DNA of 64,000 nucleotides from Gemmobacter nectariphilus (GTDB lineage Bacteria; Pseudomonadota; Alphaproteobacteria; Rhodobacterales; Rhodobacteraceae), in contig DYMU01000001.1 of the NCBI GenBank assembly GCA_020721445.1, positions 1-64,000 on the forward strand, read 5' to 3'. The notes beneath the pieces are model-generated. The model was not told where the DNA came from and did no database searches. It worked only from the letters and a program-made list of their open reading frames with translations. Of the stretch, positions 43,221-52,409 are shown piece after piece. Position numbers and translations under genes: made by a program. Numbering within the stretch: position 1 is the first letter of the stretch; each line of letters opens with the position of its first letter.

Positions 43221-44228
43221 ATGTCGATACCCGGCCCCAGCGTTCCCAGCCACGCCTGTCAAGTGCTGCCTTCACAGGCGGTCTACGTGATCCATGGCGT
43301 CAATGGTGGCGATGCGCTTGGCGACCCCGACGAGGTGTGTCTGGGCGATATCTACACGCTGGAAGCCGGTGTCGCCCCGCTGCGCCTGGTCCTGACACAT
43401 GGCGCCGAGGGGCAGACCGTGGCCGAGGGCAGCCAGATCGGCACCGCGGGTCAGGCCGTCCGGCTGGTGGCGCGCTATACGCTGATGGCCCCCGATGGCG
43501 ACAAGATCGACCTTTTGCTGATGCGGCTTGATGGCGGTGACCGGGTGGTGCTGCCGCTGTCGCCGATGACCTCGACCGCCGATTACACGCTGCTTGATGT
43601 CGACGATGCCCCCCAACAGGTGCGGCTTGCCGATCTGCTGTGCGTCTCGTTTGCCCGCGGCACCATGATCACCCTGGCCGACGGCCGCCAATGCCCGATC
43701 GAACGCCTGACGGCTGGCGAGAAGGTGCTGACCCGCGACCATGGCCCGCAGCCACTGCGCTGGCTGGGCAAGGCCACCTTGCGCGCGCAAGGCGCCTTTG
43801 CGCCGGTGGTGATCACCGCCGGAACGCTTGGCAACACCGGCGATCTGATCGTCAGCCCGCATCACCGGATTTTCCTGTATCAACGCCAGCGCCGCGCCGG
43901 GTTGCAGACCTCGGAGCTGTTGGTGCAGGCCAAGCATCTGGTCGATGATGAAACCGTGTTCCAGCGGCCGGGCGGTTTTGTCGACTACTACTCGCTGGTG
44001 TTTGACAAGCACGAGATCATCTATGCCGAGGGCGTGCCTGCCGAAAGCCTGATGGTGAATGATGCCACCCTGTGCCGTCTTCCCGCCGAGATGGCCGAAG
44101 ACGTGAAGGCCCGCTTTCCCGGTCTGGCGCAAGTGCAGCACTTTGGCACCGAGGCCAGCCGCCAGTTTCTGGACGAGCTGGGCCGTTACGCCCTGTATCG
44201 CCCGCGCCGGGGGGCCGACGGCAAGTAA
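43221..44228 (+). CDS. Hint-domain (hedgehog/intein-type) protein
   Basis: A 335-residue protein. Residues about 136-270 form a Hint-like domain: LLCVSFARGTMITLADG with candidate catalytic Cys141, then IERLTAGEKVLTRDHGPQPLRWLGK and VSPHHRIFLYQ with a conserved His pair. This Hint_2 group in Rhodobacteraceae usually sits at the end of secreted or surface proteins. The N-terminal 135 residues are beta-rich and not recognised. No signal peptide was seen. The ATG at 43221 is used. Its function is unknown; self-cleavage is possible only if Cys141 is active. Confidence 0.8.
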   Translation: MSIPGPSVPSHACQVLPSQAVYVIHGVNGGDALGDPDEVCLGDIYTLEAGVAPLRLVLTHGAEGQTVAEGSQIGTAGQAVRLVARYTLMAPDGDKIDLLLMRLDGGDRVVLPLSPMTSTADYTLLDVDDAPQQVRLADLLCVSFARGTMITLADGRQCPIERLTAGEKVLTRDHGPQPLRWLGKATLRAQGAFAPVVITAGTLGNTGDLIVSPHHRIFLYQRQRRAGLQTSELLVQAKHLVDDETVFQRPGGFVDYYSLVFDKHEIIYAEGVPAESLMVNDATLCRLPAEMAEDVKARFPGLAQVQHFGTEASRQFLDELGRYALYRPRRGADGK

Positions 44229-44255
44229 GCGGCCACGCGGCTTGCACCGACAGGA

Positions 44256-44303
44256 CCGGGGGCCTTGCCCCCGGACCCCCAGGATATTTGCAGAAAGAGA
44301 AAG
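44256..44303. repeat. hairpin plus dispersed intergenic repeat, copy 4
   Basis: A perfect 8-base hairpin (CCGGGGGC-CTT-GCCCCCGG, 44256-44274) is followed by ACCCCCAGGATATTTGCAGA and an AAGAGAAAG end. It matches the element at 8751 and lies between the Hint gene and prfC, where it may act as a terminator. Confidence 0.6.
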
Positions 44304-44361
44304 CCATACCAGGATTGTTCTGGCGATGGACGGGGGCGGTGGTTTGCGCTATGGCGCAGCC

Positions 44362-45960
44362 ATGTCAGATAATCGCCCCCAACTGCCGCCCGAAATCGCC
44401 CGCAGGCGAACCTTTGCGATCATTTCGCACCCCGATGCGGGCAAGACCACGCTGACCGAAAAGTTCCTGCTGTTCGGCGGTGCCATCCAGATGGCAGGGC
44501 AAGTGCGCGCCAAGGGCGAGGCCCGGCGCACGCGGTCTGACTTCATGAAGATGGAACAGGAACGCGGCATTTCGGTCTCGGCCTCGGCGATGTCGTTTGA
44601 CTATCGGCAGTTCCGCTTCAATCTGGTGGACACGCCGGGCCACTCGGATTTTTCCGAAGACACCTATCGCACCCTGACGGCGGTGGATGCCGCGATCATG
44701 GTGATTGACGGCGCGAAAGGCGTGGAATCCCAGACCCGCAAGCTGTTTGAGGTCTGCCGTCTGCGCGACCTGCCGATCCTGACATTTTGCAACAAGATGG
44801 ACCGCGAGTCCCGCGATGTGTTCGAGATCATCGACGAGATTCAGGAAAATCTGGCGATTGACGTGACGCCCGCAAGCTGGCCCATCGGGGTGGGGCGCGA
44901 GTTTATCGGGGCTTACGACCTGCTGCATGACCGGCTGGAGATCATGGACCGCGCCGACCGCAACAAGGTGGCAGAATCGATCCAGATTTCGGGGCTGGAT
45001 GACCCCAAGCTGGCCGATCACGTGCCGCCAGAGTTGCTCAAGAAGTTCCGCGAAGACCTTGAGATGGCGCGGGAATTGCTGCCGGCCTTTGACCGCGCAT
45101 CGTTTCTGAACGGGTCAATGACGCCGATCTGGTTCGGCTCGGCGATCAACTCGTTCGGGGTCAAGGAATTGATGGATGGCATGGGCGAATATGGCCCCGA
45201 GCCGCAGCCGCAGCGTGCCGCCGAGCGCGAGATTGCCCCCGAAGAACCCACCGTGACCGGTTTTGTGTTCAAGGTGCAGGCCAACATGGACCCAAAGCAC
45301 CGCGACCGCGTGGCCTTTGTGCGCCTTGCCAGTGGCCATTTCGAGCGCGGCATGAAGCTGACCCATGTGCGCACCAAAAAGCCGATGGCGGTGGCCAACC
45401 CGGTGATGTTTCTGGCCGCCGACCGCGAACTGGCCGAAGAGGCCTGGGCCGGTGACATCATCGGCATCCCGAACCACGGGCAGTTGCGCATTGGCGACGC
45501 GCTGACCGAAGGCGAGGCCCTGCGCTTTACCGGCATTCCGTCCTTTGCGCCCGAACTGCTGCAAGGCGTGCGCGCGATGGACCCGATGAAAGCCAAGCAT
45601 CTGGAAAAGGCGCTGACCCAGTTTGCCGAGGAAGGCGCCGCCAAGGTGTTCAAGCCGATGATCGGGTCGGGCTATATCGTCGGCGTGGTGGGGGCGTTGC
45701 AGTTCGAGGTGCTGGCCAGCCGGATCGAGCAGGAATATGGCCTGCCAGTGCGGTTTGAACCCAGCCAGTTCAAATCGGCGCGCTGGATCAAGGGTCCAAA
45801 GGCCGAGATGGAGAAACTGATCAACATCAACAAGCAACACATCGCCACCGACCATGACGGCGACCATGTCTTCCTGACCCGCCTGCAATGGGACATCGAC
45901 CGCGTGGTGCGCGACTATCCCGAGGTGCGGCTGACCGCGACCAAGGACATGATGGTGTGA
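44362..45960 (+). CDS. prfC: peptide chain release factor 3
   Basis: A 532-residue GTPase that recycles RF1 and RF2 from the ribosome. G1 motif is SHPDAGKTT, G3 VDTPGHSDFSEDTYRTL, G4 CNKMDRESRD; the G2 region is ERGISVSASAMSF. C-terminal domains typical of RF3 follow (VFKPMIGSGYIVGVVGALQFEVL). The ATG at 44362 is in frame with a longer 5' extension that looks non-coding. A strong hairpin terminator lies 10 bases after its stop. Confidence 0.96.
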   Translation: MSDNRPQLPPEIARRRTFAIISHPDAGKTTLTEKFLLFGGAIQMAGQVRAKGEARRTRSDFMKMEQERGISVSASAMSFDYRQFRFNLVDTPGHSDFSEDTYRTLTAVDAAIMVIDGAKGVESQTRKLFEVCRLRDLPILTFCNKMDRESRDVFEIIDEIQENLAIDVTPASWPIGVGREFIGAYDLLHDRLEIMDRADRNKVAESIQISGLDDPKLADHVPPELLKKFREDLEMARELLPAFDRASFLNGSMTPIWFGSAINSFGVKELMDGMGEYGPEPQPQRAAEREIAPEEPTVTGFVFKVQANMDPKHRDRVAFVRLASGHFERGMKLTHVRTKKPMAVANPVMFLAADRELAEEAWAGDIIGIPNHGQLRIGDALTEGEALRFTGIPSFAPELLQGVRAMDPMKAKHLEKALTQFAEEGAAKVFKPMIGSGYIVGVVGALQFEVLASRIEQEYGLPVRFEPSQFKSARWIKGPKAEMEKLININKQHIATDHDGDHVFLTRLQWDIDRVVRDYPEVRLTATKDMMV

Positions 45961-45970
45961 AAACGGGAAA

Positions 45971-45992
45971 GGCACCCAATTGCTTGGGTGCC
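45971..45992. terminator. bidirectional hairpin terminator
   Basis: A perfect 9-base stem GGCACCCAA/TTGGGTGCC with a 4-base loop lies between convergent prfC and the VWA gene. On the minus strand it is followed by TTTCCCGTTTT. Confidence 0.85.
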
Positions 45993-46021
45993 CTTGAAAG
46001 TTCTGTAAGCTGATCAAGCGA

Positions 46022-47176
46022 TCAGGCGGCCTTGCGACGACGCGCCATCGCGCCCAAACCAGCCAGCGCACCCAGCATCATCAAGCCAGCGGCAGGCAGT
46101 GGAACGGCGGAAACCGTGAAGCTGTCACGTTCGCTTGCAACGATACCACCATCGACCAAAGCATGGGTCGAAAACACAGAGTCGCCAGCAGCGAGGCGTT
46201 CGAAGGTCACGTCGAAGGTGAACGTACGGTCGACCGTACGGTCATATGCGCCGGTTGCGGTGGCCCCGGAACAGGCGCCGATGTCTGCACCGGTGCAGAC
46301 CACCGAAACGCCGATCTCCGGCAGGCCAGCCCCCAGATCGCTGACGGTCACGTCGCTGTAGGTGGCAAAGCCTGCCGTTATGCCCGCCGTGATGTCGTCC
46401 ACAATATCACCCGGAGTGGTCGTGCTGGCAAAGGCGGTGCCGCCCAGCGTTTCGATGGCACTGTTGAAGCTGCCGCCAAAGCTGTAGTCCAAGCCGAACA
46501 GCTTGACGCCATCAGCGGACAGCGCGGCAAGCGCATTCGCCGCAGTCGAGATCGGCAGACCGTCCTGGTTGTCGAAAGCATCGCAAGTCAGGCCCGAAGT
46601 CCCGCCCGCCTCGCCGCAGGCGCTGGTCTTGAAGCCGATATCACCGAACACGAACATGAACCGGGTCGAACCCGGGCGCCATGACAGGTTTTCTGCCGCC
46701 AACTCGATGCCGTTCACGCCATTTTCCGGACCGTCGCCGCCACCATCGGGAATGTTAAGGGTCACCGCGTTGATTGCGGCAATCGAGGTCGCAGTATCGG
46801 TGGTCACGTCCTGGTTGATGACAAGGCCGGGCGCGGTGGAGCCTGCAGGGGCAGTGGGAAGGCGGGCCGCTTCGGAATAGACCCCGACGCTGGCGGCAAC
46901 GTCACCGAAATCGGCAAGCGACGAGAAAATATCTGCGGCAGCGGCTTTTGCGCCGCTGATCACCCCACCCATGCTGCCCGACGTGTCGAACAGAAAGTGG
47001 ATGTCGATCAATGCGCCGGTCGGACCCGAGGCTTCCACGACAACCGTCTTGGAGATTGTGACGCTGTCGCCCACGGCCAGTTCGGCCGAGTAAGTCAGCG
47101 GCGAAATGCTGTCCGCAAGTGCCCCACCCGCGCCGAATATCAGCGCCGATGTCGCGACGGCATATTTGAAGTACAT
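46022..47176 (-). CDS. VWA-domain surface protein with VPLPA-CTERM sorting tail
   Basis: A 384-residue secreted protein. It has a signal peptide (residues 1-22) and a VWA domain with MIDAS motif DTSGSMGG (64-71) and a later SGLTCDAF/Cys-rich loop. The end, residues 358-384, is a VPLPA-CTERM anchor: VPLPAAGLMMLGALAGLGAM followed by RRRKAA. Exosortase (XrtD-type) systems process such tails and anchor the protein at the surface. A AGGAGATCTCCT palindrome overlies its ribosome site. No exosortase gene is in this window. Confidence 0.9.
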   Translation of the reverse strand: MYFKYAVATSALIFGAGGALADSISPLTYSAELAVGDSVTISKTVVVEASGPTGALIDIHFLFDTSGSMGGVISGAKAAAADIFSSLADFGDVAASVGVYSEAARLPTAPAGSTAPGLVINQDVTTDTATSIAAINAVTLNIPDGGGDGPENGVNGIELAAENLSWRPGSTRFMFVFGDIGFKTSACGEAGGTSGLTCDAFDNQDGLPISTAANALAALSADGVKLFGLDYSFGGSFNSAIETLGGTAFASTTTPGDIVDDITAGITAGFATYSDVTVSDLGAGLPEIGVSVVCTGADIGACSGATATGAYDRTVDRTFTFDVTFERLAAGDSVFSTHALVDGGIVASERDSFTVSAVPLPAAGLMMLGALAGLGAMARRRKAA

Positions 47177-47501
47177 AGGAGATCTCCTCGTCTCAAAAAT
47201 GAAAATTGTTCAATCGTCTTCGGTTTTCGGCCAGACATGTTGCATTGCCTGCCGACAACCGGATACCCAAACACCCTTTACCACATCATTCATCAAGCCA
47301 AACGACAGGCAAACCCAAGATCGCCGCGCCAGATTGACCTTGCGGCAAGGCTCTCACGAATGGTTAATTCTGTCAATTTTAAGTGATTAGAATGGCGCGG
47401 CCGAAAAATTTCCCGAAAAATTAAGCTCATGCACGGCAAAAGTAGACACCGATCACGTCAGTTTGCTACCCTTCTTGCAGATTTGAGGAGTGTTCCATGC
47501 C
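47177..47501. promoter_or_regulatory. AT-rich divergent intergenic region
   Basis: This 325-base stretch lies between the divergent VWA and TPR genes and is clearly AT-richer than the coding DNA, especially about 47355-47435. It should contain both promoters. The palindrome AGGAGATCTCCT (47177-47188) contains the ribosome site of the VWA gene. No RNA gene seen. Confidence 0.5.
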
Positions 47502-49046
47502 ATGGCCCGTGCGAATCACATACTGACGGCATTACTTGTCGCGCTGCTGTCCACGGCGACCGCGGCCAAGTCGGCAAATGTCGATTTCGAGGATCTGCTA
47601 GCCCCGTCCCAACAGGATCTCGACAAGGTTCCGGCACTTGCGATGATCGGCACAAAGCTTGATGCCGGCCAAAAGCTCCAGTTAAGGCAAGCCTTGGTGC
47701 TTTTCGGCAAGAGTGAGTTTGCCCAAGCCGAGATCATCGCCAGAAGGTTGACCGAGGTCGCGCCCCAAGAGCCGGACGCCTGGTACCTGTTTGGCCTACT
47801 CCTTGCGAACCTGGACCGCAGGGAAGAGGCGGTGGTTGCTTTGGACGAGGCGACCAAACGATATGAAGTCAATTCCGATCCACTTGTCATCAAAGGTGAC
47901 CTTCTGTTGTCCATGGGGCAAAGCCAGTCCGCAGTTGCGGCATGGGAAATGGCCACTCAGCGCGACCCGGCCAATTGGCGTGCGCAGGAGCGACTTGCAG
48001 CCCAGGCAGAACAATCCGGCGACTTGGCCGAGGCCAGACGACGCTATGAACAGTCGATCAGCGCTTCGGGTGCAAGGCGCAGTTTCCCCCGGCTGCAATT
48101 GGCCCGGCTTGCCCTTCTGTCGGCACAGCCCGAAGCGGTAGAGCAATGGCTGAAGGAAATCGCGGCAAGCGAGAACGCCCCCGATGAGGCATTGGATTAC
48201 CTGTCACGCGCCTTCATCGCACAAGATCGGCTTGGCGAGGCAGAACCGTTGCTGATCCGTCTTGTCGAGCGGGGGACCACTGCCCGCGCCTTTCCCAATC
48301 TGGCACGCATTCTTTTGACCCGACAACAGGTGGCCGAGGCGGAAGCGTTGATGGCACGGGCAGCAAAAGTGTTTCCAGACAACGCCGATATTTTGCTGGA
48401 ACAGGGCCGCATCCTGGGTGCTGTCGGAAAATATGACGATGCGATTGCTGCATTTGAAGCGGGGCTGTCCAAGGCACCGGGCAACCGCGCCCTTTTGAAT
48501 GCGGCCAGCTTGGCCAAAGCCCGGTCGGGTGCCATCGTGGATGCCGTGGCTTTCGCGCAAGAGGCCGTGCGCCAAGCGGATGCCAGCACGGGCGACAGGG
48601 TATGGTTGGCGGGCTTGCTGGAACAGACGGGCGCCGCCGCCGATGCCGAAGCACTCTATCGTCAGATCCTCGAGACCGAGCCGGAGAACTGGCTGGTGCT
48701 GAACAATCTTGCCAGCCTGCTGACCGCAACTGATCCGCAGGCGGCCTTGGCTTTGGCAGAAAAGGCTTTCGCGCTGCAGCCGCAGTCCGTCTCCGTGGGC
48801 GACACCTTGGGATGGGCCCAGTTCAAAACGGGCCGAATTGATGCCGCCTTGGCCACTTACCAGTCACTGCGCAGCACATCCCCTGATACGCCTTTGCTCG
48901 CGTATCGGATGGGTCTGATACTGGCAAGCACGGGACGAGCCGCAGAAGCCAAGGCGCATCTTGAAGAGGCGCTGCAGAAGGATCCGACCTCAACCTACAG
49001 CGAGATGTCCCGAATGGCATTGGAAGGCAAACCGATCTCACCCTGA
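47502..49046 (+). CDS. exported TPR-repeat protein
   Basis: A 514-residue protein with a signal peptide (residues 1-25) followed by about ten TPR-type helical repeats (residues about 70-500), for example PDAWYLFGLLLANLDRREEA and WLVLNNLASLLTATDPQAAL. It resembles the TPR lipoprotein of exosortase/PEP-CTERM systems (PrsT-like) but has no lipobox. GAGGAG lies upstream of the ATG at 47502. It is divergent from the VPLPA-CTERM protein gene, which hints at a related surface role, by position only. Slightly lower GC than core neighbours. Confidence 0.8.
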   Translation: MARANHILTALLVALLSTATAAKSANVDFEDLLAPSQQDLDKVPALAMIGTKLDAGQKLQLRQALVLFGKSEFAQAEIIARRLTEVAPQEPDAWYLFGLLLANLDRREEAVVALDEATKRYEVNSDPLVIKGDLLLSMGQSQSAVAAWEMATQRDPANWRAQERLAAQAEQSGDLAEARRRYEQSISASGARRSFPRLQLARLALLSAQPEAVEQWLKEIAASENAPDEALDYLSRAFIAQDRLGEAEPLLIRLVERGTTARAFPNLARILLTRQQVAEAEALMARAAKVFPDNADILLEQGRILGAVGKYDDAIAAFEAGLSKAPGNRALLNAASLAKARSGAIVDAVAFAQEAVRQADASTGDRVWLAGLLEQTGAAADAEALYRQILETEPENWLVLNNLASLLTATDPQAALALAEKAFALQPQSVSVGDTLGWAQFKTGRIDAALATYQSLRSTSPDTPLLAYRMGLILASTGRAAEAKAHLEEALQKDPTSTYSEMSRMALEGKPISP

Positions 49047-49186
49047 CGCGGATCATGTGACAGGTTTGCGCTGACCCGCCACCGTGGTGTCGTCTGAGTT
49101 TTGCATCACCGTCGCCCATGGTTCGTCCGCCTGTCACCAGCGGGACGTATGCCAACAGACATCCATGACCCATGAAGGAGTGTCCG

Positions 49187-50545
49187 ATGTCTTTTCGCCA
49201 TGCCCTTGCCTCGACCGCAATTCTGGCCGTTCTCGCCGCGCCCGCCTTGGCCGAGGATACGTTTCCCGCAACCTTGGCGGGACATGCCGTGTTGCCCGCG
49301 ATGACCTTGATCCCCGCCCCGGCCGATGCACCTGCCGACGCGCAGGTCTCGGGCAAGTTCACCGGGGCCAAGCGCAACATGAAACCGGGGTCAATGATGG
49401 GCGACACCGGCGGCATGCATGGCAAGCGCCAGACCGGGCTGATGCTGCCGTTTGAGGGCCAGCCGGTGCAGGGCTTTTCCGGCTATGCGATGAACCGGGC
49501 CGAAGATGGCTCGATCTACATGCTGACCGACAACGGTTTTGGCGCCAAGGGCAACTCGCCCGACGCGCTGCTGATGTTCCACAAGATGAACCCGAACTTC
49601 GAGACTGGCGCGATCGAAATGCGCCAGACCGTGTTTATGGCCGACCCGGACCACAAGGTGCCGTTCCGCATTGCCTATGAAGGCACGACCGAACGCTATC
49701 TGACCGGAGCAGACTTCGACATCGAAAGCATCCAGCTGGTCAATGGCGAGCTGTGGTTCGGCGACGAGTTCGGCCCCTATCTGATCCGCACCACGCTGGA
49801 CGGCAAGGTGCTGGACGTGTTCGCCACCATGAAAGGCGAGGCCGAAGTGAAGGGCGCCGATACCCCCGGCATCTCGGCCACGTCGGTTGCGGGCAAGGAT
49901 TGGGTCGTTCCCCGGTCAGGCGGCTATGAAGGCATGGCGCTGCAACCGGGCACCAACCTGCTGTGGGCGCTGTTCGAAAAGCCGCTGCTGGGCGAGGGTG
50001 GCAAACCCGAGGGCACCTTCCTGCGCGCGCTTGCGTTTGACCCGGCCAAAGGCGCATGGACCGGGCAGGAATTCAAGTTCCCGCTTGCCGAAGGCGCCAC
50101 CGCGATTGGCGATTTCAATTTTGTCGACGACACCCGCGCGATGATCATCGAGCGAGACAACGGCGAAGGTGATCCGTCGCTGAAATGCGCGGGCGATCCG
50201 AGGCCAGACTGCTTTCCGATGCCGGCCATGGTCAAGCGCATCGTGATGATCGACACGGCAACCGTTGACGCCGATGGCTTTGTCCGCCGTATCGGCCATA
50301 TCGATCTGATGGCGATTGCCGACCCAAAGGGCCTGAACCGGCTGGAAACCGTCGCCAAGCGCGATCTGGCGGGCACCATGACCTTCCCGTTCTTCACCAT
50401 CGAAGACGTGATGAAGGTGGATGACACCCATATCCTTGTCGGCAACGACAACAACCTGCCCTTTTCTTCGGGCCGCAAACTGAACGCCGCCGCCGATAAC
50501 GAGGCGATGTTGCTGGAGGTTACCGAATTCCTGGCTGCCAAGTAG
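49187..50545 (+). CDS. periplasmic esterase-like protein of phytase-like family
   Basis: A 452-residue protein with signal peptide (residues 1-22, cleaved near ALA-ED). The rest matches the esterase-like activity of phytase family (a beta-propeller type): FSGYAMNRAEDGSIYMLTDNGFG, FDIESIQLVNGELWFGDEFGPYLI, GGYEGMALQPGTN, and DFNFVDDTRAMIIERDNGEGD. GAAGGAG precedes the ATG at 49187. Substrate unknown; a role in phosphate-ester use is possible. A strong terminator follows. Confidence 0.87.
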   Translation: MSFRHALASTAILAVLAAPALAEDTFPATLAGHAVLPAMTLIPAPADAPADAQVSGKFTGAKRNMKPGSMMGDTGGMHGKRQTGLMLPFEGQPVQGFSGYAMNRAEDGSIYMLTDNGFGAKGNSPDALLMFHKMNPNFETGAIEMRQTVFMADPDHKVPFRIAYEGTTERYLTGADFDIESIQLVNGELWFGDEFGPYLIRTTLDGKVLDVFATMKGEAEVKGADTPGISATSVAGKDWVVPRSGGYEGMALQPGTNLLWALFEKPLLGEGGKPEGTFLRALAFDPAKGAWTGQEFKFPLAEGATAIGDFNFVDDTRAMIIERDNGEGDPSLKCAGDPRPDCFPMPAMVKRIVMIDTATVDADGFVRRIGHIDLMAIADPKGLNRLETVAKRDLAGTMTFPFFTIEDVMKVDDTHILVGNDNNLPFSSGRKLNAAADNEAMLLEVTEFLAAK

Positions 50546-50553
50546 CGACCCTG

Positions 50554-50590
50554 CCGGACGGGGGCAAACTGCCCCCCTCCGGTCTTTTCC
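50554..50590 (+). terminator. intrinsic terminator of the phytase-like gene
   Basis: CCGGA...GGGGGCA pairs with TGCCCCC...TCCGG around an AAC loop (50554-50582), one bulge on each side, followed by TCTTTTCC. Confidence 0.82.
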
Positions 50591-50736
50591 GAGCAGTTGA
50601 AATACCCGAAGGCCTTGACCGGCGCTGGCTTTGGCGGTATTTGGGCTTCGTGCCACTGTGGCAAAGACGCCGGGGCGCCCGGAACAGCAGCGTCCCTTCA
50701 TTTCTTGCGGGCCGATCCCGCATCTAAAGGACGCTA

Positions 50737-52290
50737 ATGATAAAGTTTTCCGATCTCGCGCTCGATCCGCGCGTATTGCAAGCCGTGATTGACACGGGAT
50801 ACGAGACCCCTACCCCGATTCAGGCACAGGCAATCCCCTTCGCTCTTGAAGGCCGGGATGTGTTGGGCATTGCCCAGACCGGCACCGGCAAGACCGCCAG
50901 CTTCGTGCTGCCGATGATCACCCGCCTTGGCCGGGGTCGGGCGCGGGCGCGGATGCCGCGCAGCCTTGTGCTGTGCCCCACGCGCGAACTGGCGGCACAG
51001 GTGGCCGAAAACTTCGACACCTATGCCAAGCACACCAAACTGACCAAGGCGCTGCTGATCGGCGGCGTGTCGTTTGGTGAACAGGACAAGCTGATTGACC
51101 GTGGCGTCGATGTGCTGATTGCCACGCCGGGCCGTCTGCTGGACCATTTCGAGCGCGGCAAACTGCTGCTGACCGGGGTCGAGATCATGGTGGTCGATGA
51201 AGCCGACCGGATGCTGGACATGGGCTTTATCCCCGATATCGAGCGCATCTTCCAACTGACGCCCTTCACCCGCCAGACGCTGTTTTTCAGCGCCACCATG
51301 GCCCCCGAGATCGAGCGGATCACCAACACCTTCCTGACCAACCCGGCCAAGGTGCAGGTCGAACGGCAGAATTCTGCCTCGACCACCATCGAACAGGCGC
51401 TGATCCAGTTCACACCATCGCGCAAGGACCGGACATTCACCGAAAAGCGCGCCGTGCTGCGGGCGCTGATCAAGGGCGAGGCCGAGGGCTGCACCAACGC
51501 CATCATCTTTTGCAACCGCAAGATGGATGTGGATGTGGTCGCCAAGTCGCTGAAATCGCACGGTTTCAATGCGGCTCCGATCCACGGCGATCTGGAACAA
51601 TCGCAGCGGATGAAAACGCTGGATTCGTTCCGCGATGGGTCATTGCACCTGCTGGTGGCGTCGGATGTGGCGGCACGCGGGCTTGATATCCCGGCGGTCA
51701 GCCATGTGTTCAACTTCGACGTGCCCTCGCACCCCGAAGATTACGTGCACCGCATTGGCCGGACTGGCCGCGCCGGGCGGTTGGGCAAGGCCTATACCAT
51801 CGCCGTTCCGAATGATGACAAGTACCTGAGCGCCATCGAAAGTCTGGTGAAACTGCCGATCCCGCGCGGGGTTGTTCCCGAAGGCGCGTTGGAAGGCTTG
51901 GGCGATGCGCCCGACCGTCCGCGCGAAGACCGGGGTGGCGACAAGCGCGGTGGTCGTGACCGCGAGCGTGGGCGTGACCGCGACCGCCGGCCAAAGCGCG
52001 GTGAAAACGCCGCCCCCGCCAGTATGGTGCCATTGGACCTGGCGGCAGTGCCCGAGGCTGTGGCCGAAGCCGGACCTGCCCCGCGCCGCGATGACCGCTC
52101 GATGGATCGTCGCGATGACCGCCAACCCGAGCGTCGGGATGACCGGCGCGACCGCCGCGATGATCGGCGCGATTCCGGTGTCGTCGGCATGGGCGACCAT
52201 GTGCCCGACTTTATCCTTCGCAGCTTCAAGATCGCCTCTGTCACCGCCGATGAACCGGAAGACGAACCGGTGACCGGCACCGAAGGCTGA
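50737..52290 (+). CDS. rhlE: RhlE-type DEAD-box RNA helicase
   Basis: A 517-residue helicase. Motif I is AQTGTGKT (46-53), DEAD is 154-157 in VVDEADRML, then SATMAPE and ARGLDIPAVSHVFNFD, HRIGRTGRAGRLG. The Q motif GYETPTPIQAQ is near 21-31. After about residue 370 the tail is rich in Arg, Asp and Pro, with many RDDR/DRRDD repeats, likely flexible RNA contact. It acts in ribosome assembly or RNA turnover. It stands alone between two terminators. Confidence 0.93.
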   Translation: MIKFSDLALDPRVLQAVIDTGYETPTPIQAQAIPFALEGRDVLGIAQTGTGKTASFVLPMITRLGRGRARARMPRSLVLCPTRELAAQVAENFDTYAKHTKLTKALLIGGVSFGEQDKLIDRGVDVLIATPGRLLDHFERGKLLLTGVEIMVVDEADRMLDMGFIPDIERIFQLTPFTRQTLFFSATMAPEIERITNTFLTNPAKVQVERQNSASTTIEQALIQFTPSRKDRTFTEKRAVLRALIKGEAEGCTNAIIFCNRKMDVDVVAKSLKSHGFNAAPIHGDLEQSQRMKTLDSFRDGSLHLLVASDVAARGLDIPAVSHVFNFDVPSHPEDYVHRIGRTGRAGRLGKAYTIAVPNDDKYLSAIESLVKLPIPRGVVPEGALEGLGDAPDRPREDRGGDKRGGRDRERGRDRDRRPKRGENAAPASMVPLDLAAVPEAVAEAGPAPRRDDRSMDRRDDRQPERRDDRRDRRDDRRDSGVVGMGDHVPDFILRSFKIASVTADEPEDEPVTGTEG

Positions 52291-52309
52291 CAGGGCAACA
52301 GCGCGTTGC

Positions 52310-52358
52310 GCTGCGTCGGATGCGCGGTCTCAGACCGCAACCCGACGCAGCGTTTTTT
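52310..52358 (+). terminator. intrinsic terminator of the helicase gene
   Basis: A 10-base perfect stem (GCTGCGTCGG/CCGACGCAGC) encloses an inner GCGGTCT/AGACCGC stem and is followed by GTTTTTT. A strong rho-independent terminator. Confidence 0.92.
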
Positions 52359-52409
52359 GCAGCGCGCCCTTGCCGATGACCAAATGCAACAGCAAACGAC
52401 AGGCCGGCC

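Noticed and set aside
51900-52290. Tandem repeat array in the helicase tail
   Set aside because: The DNA here encodes irregular Arg/Asp-rich runs; it is low-complexity coding sequence without exact repeat units.
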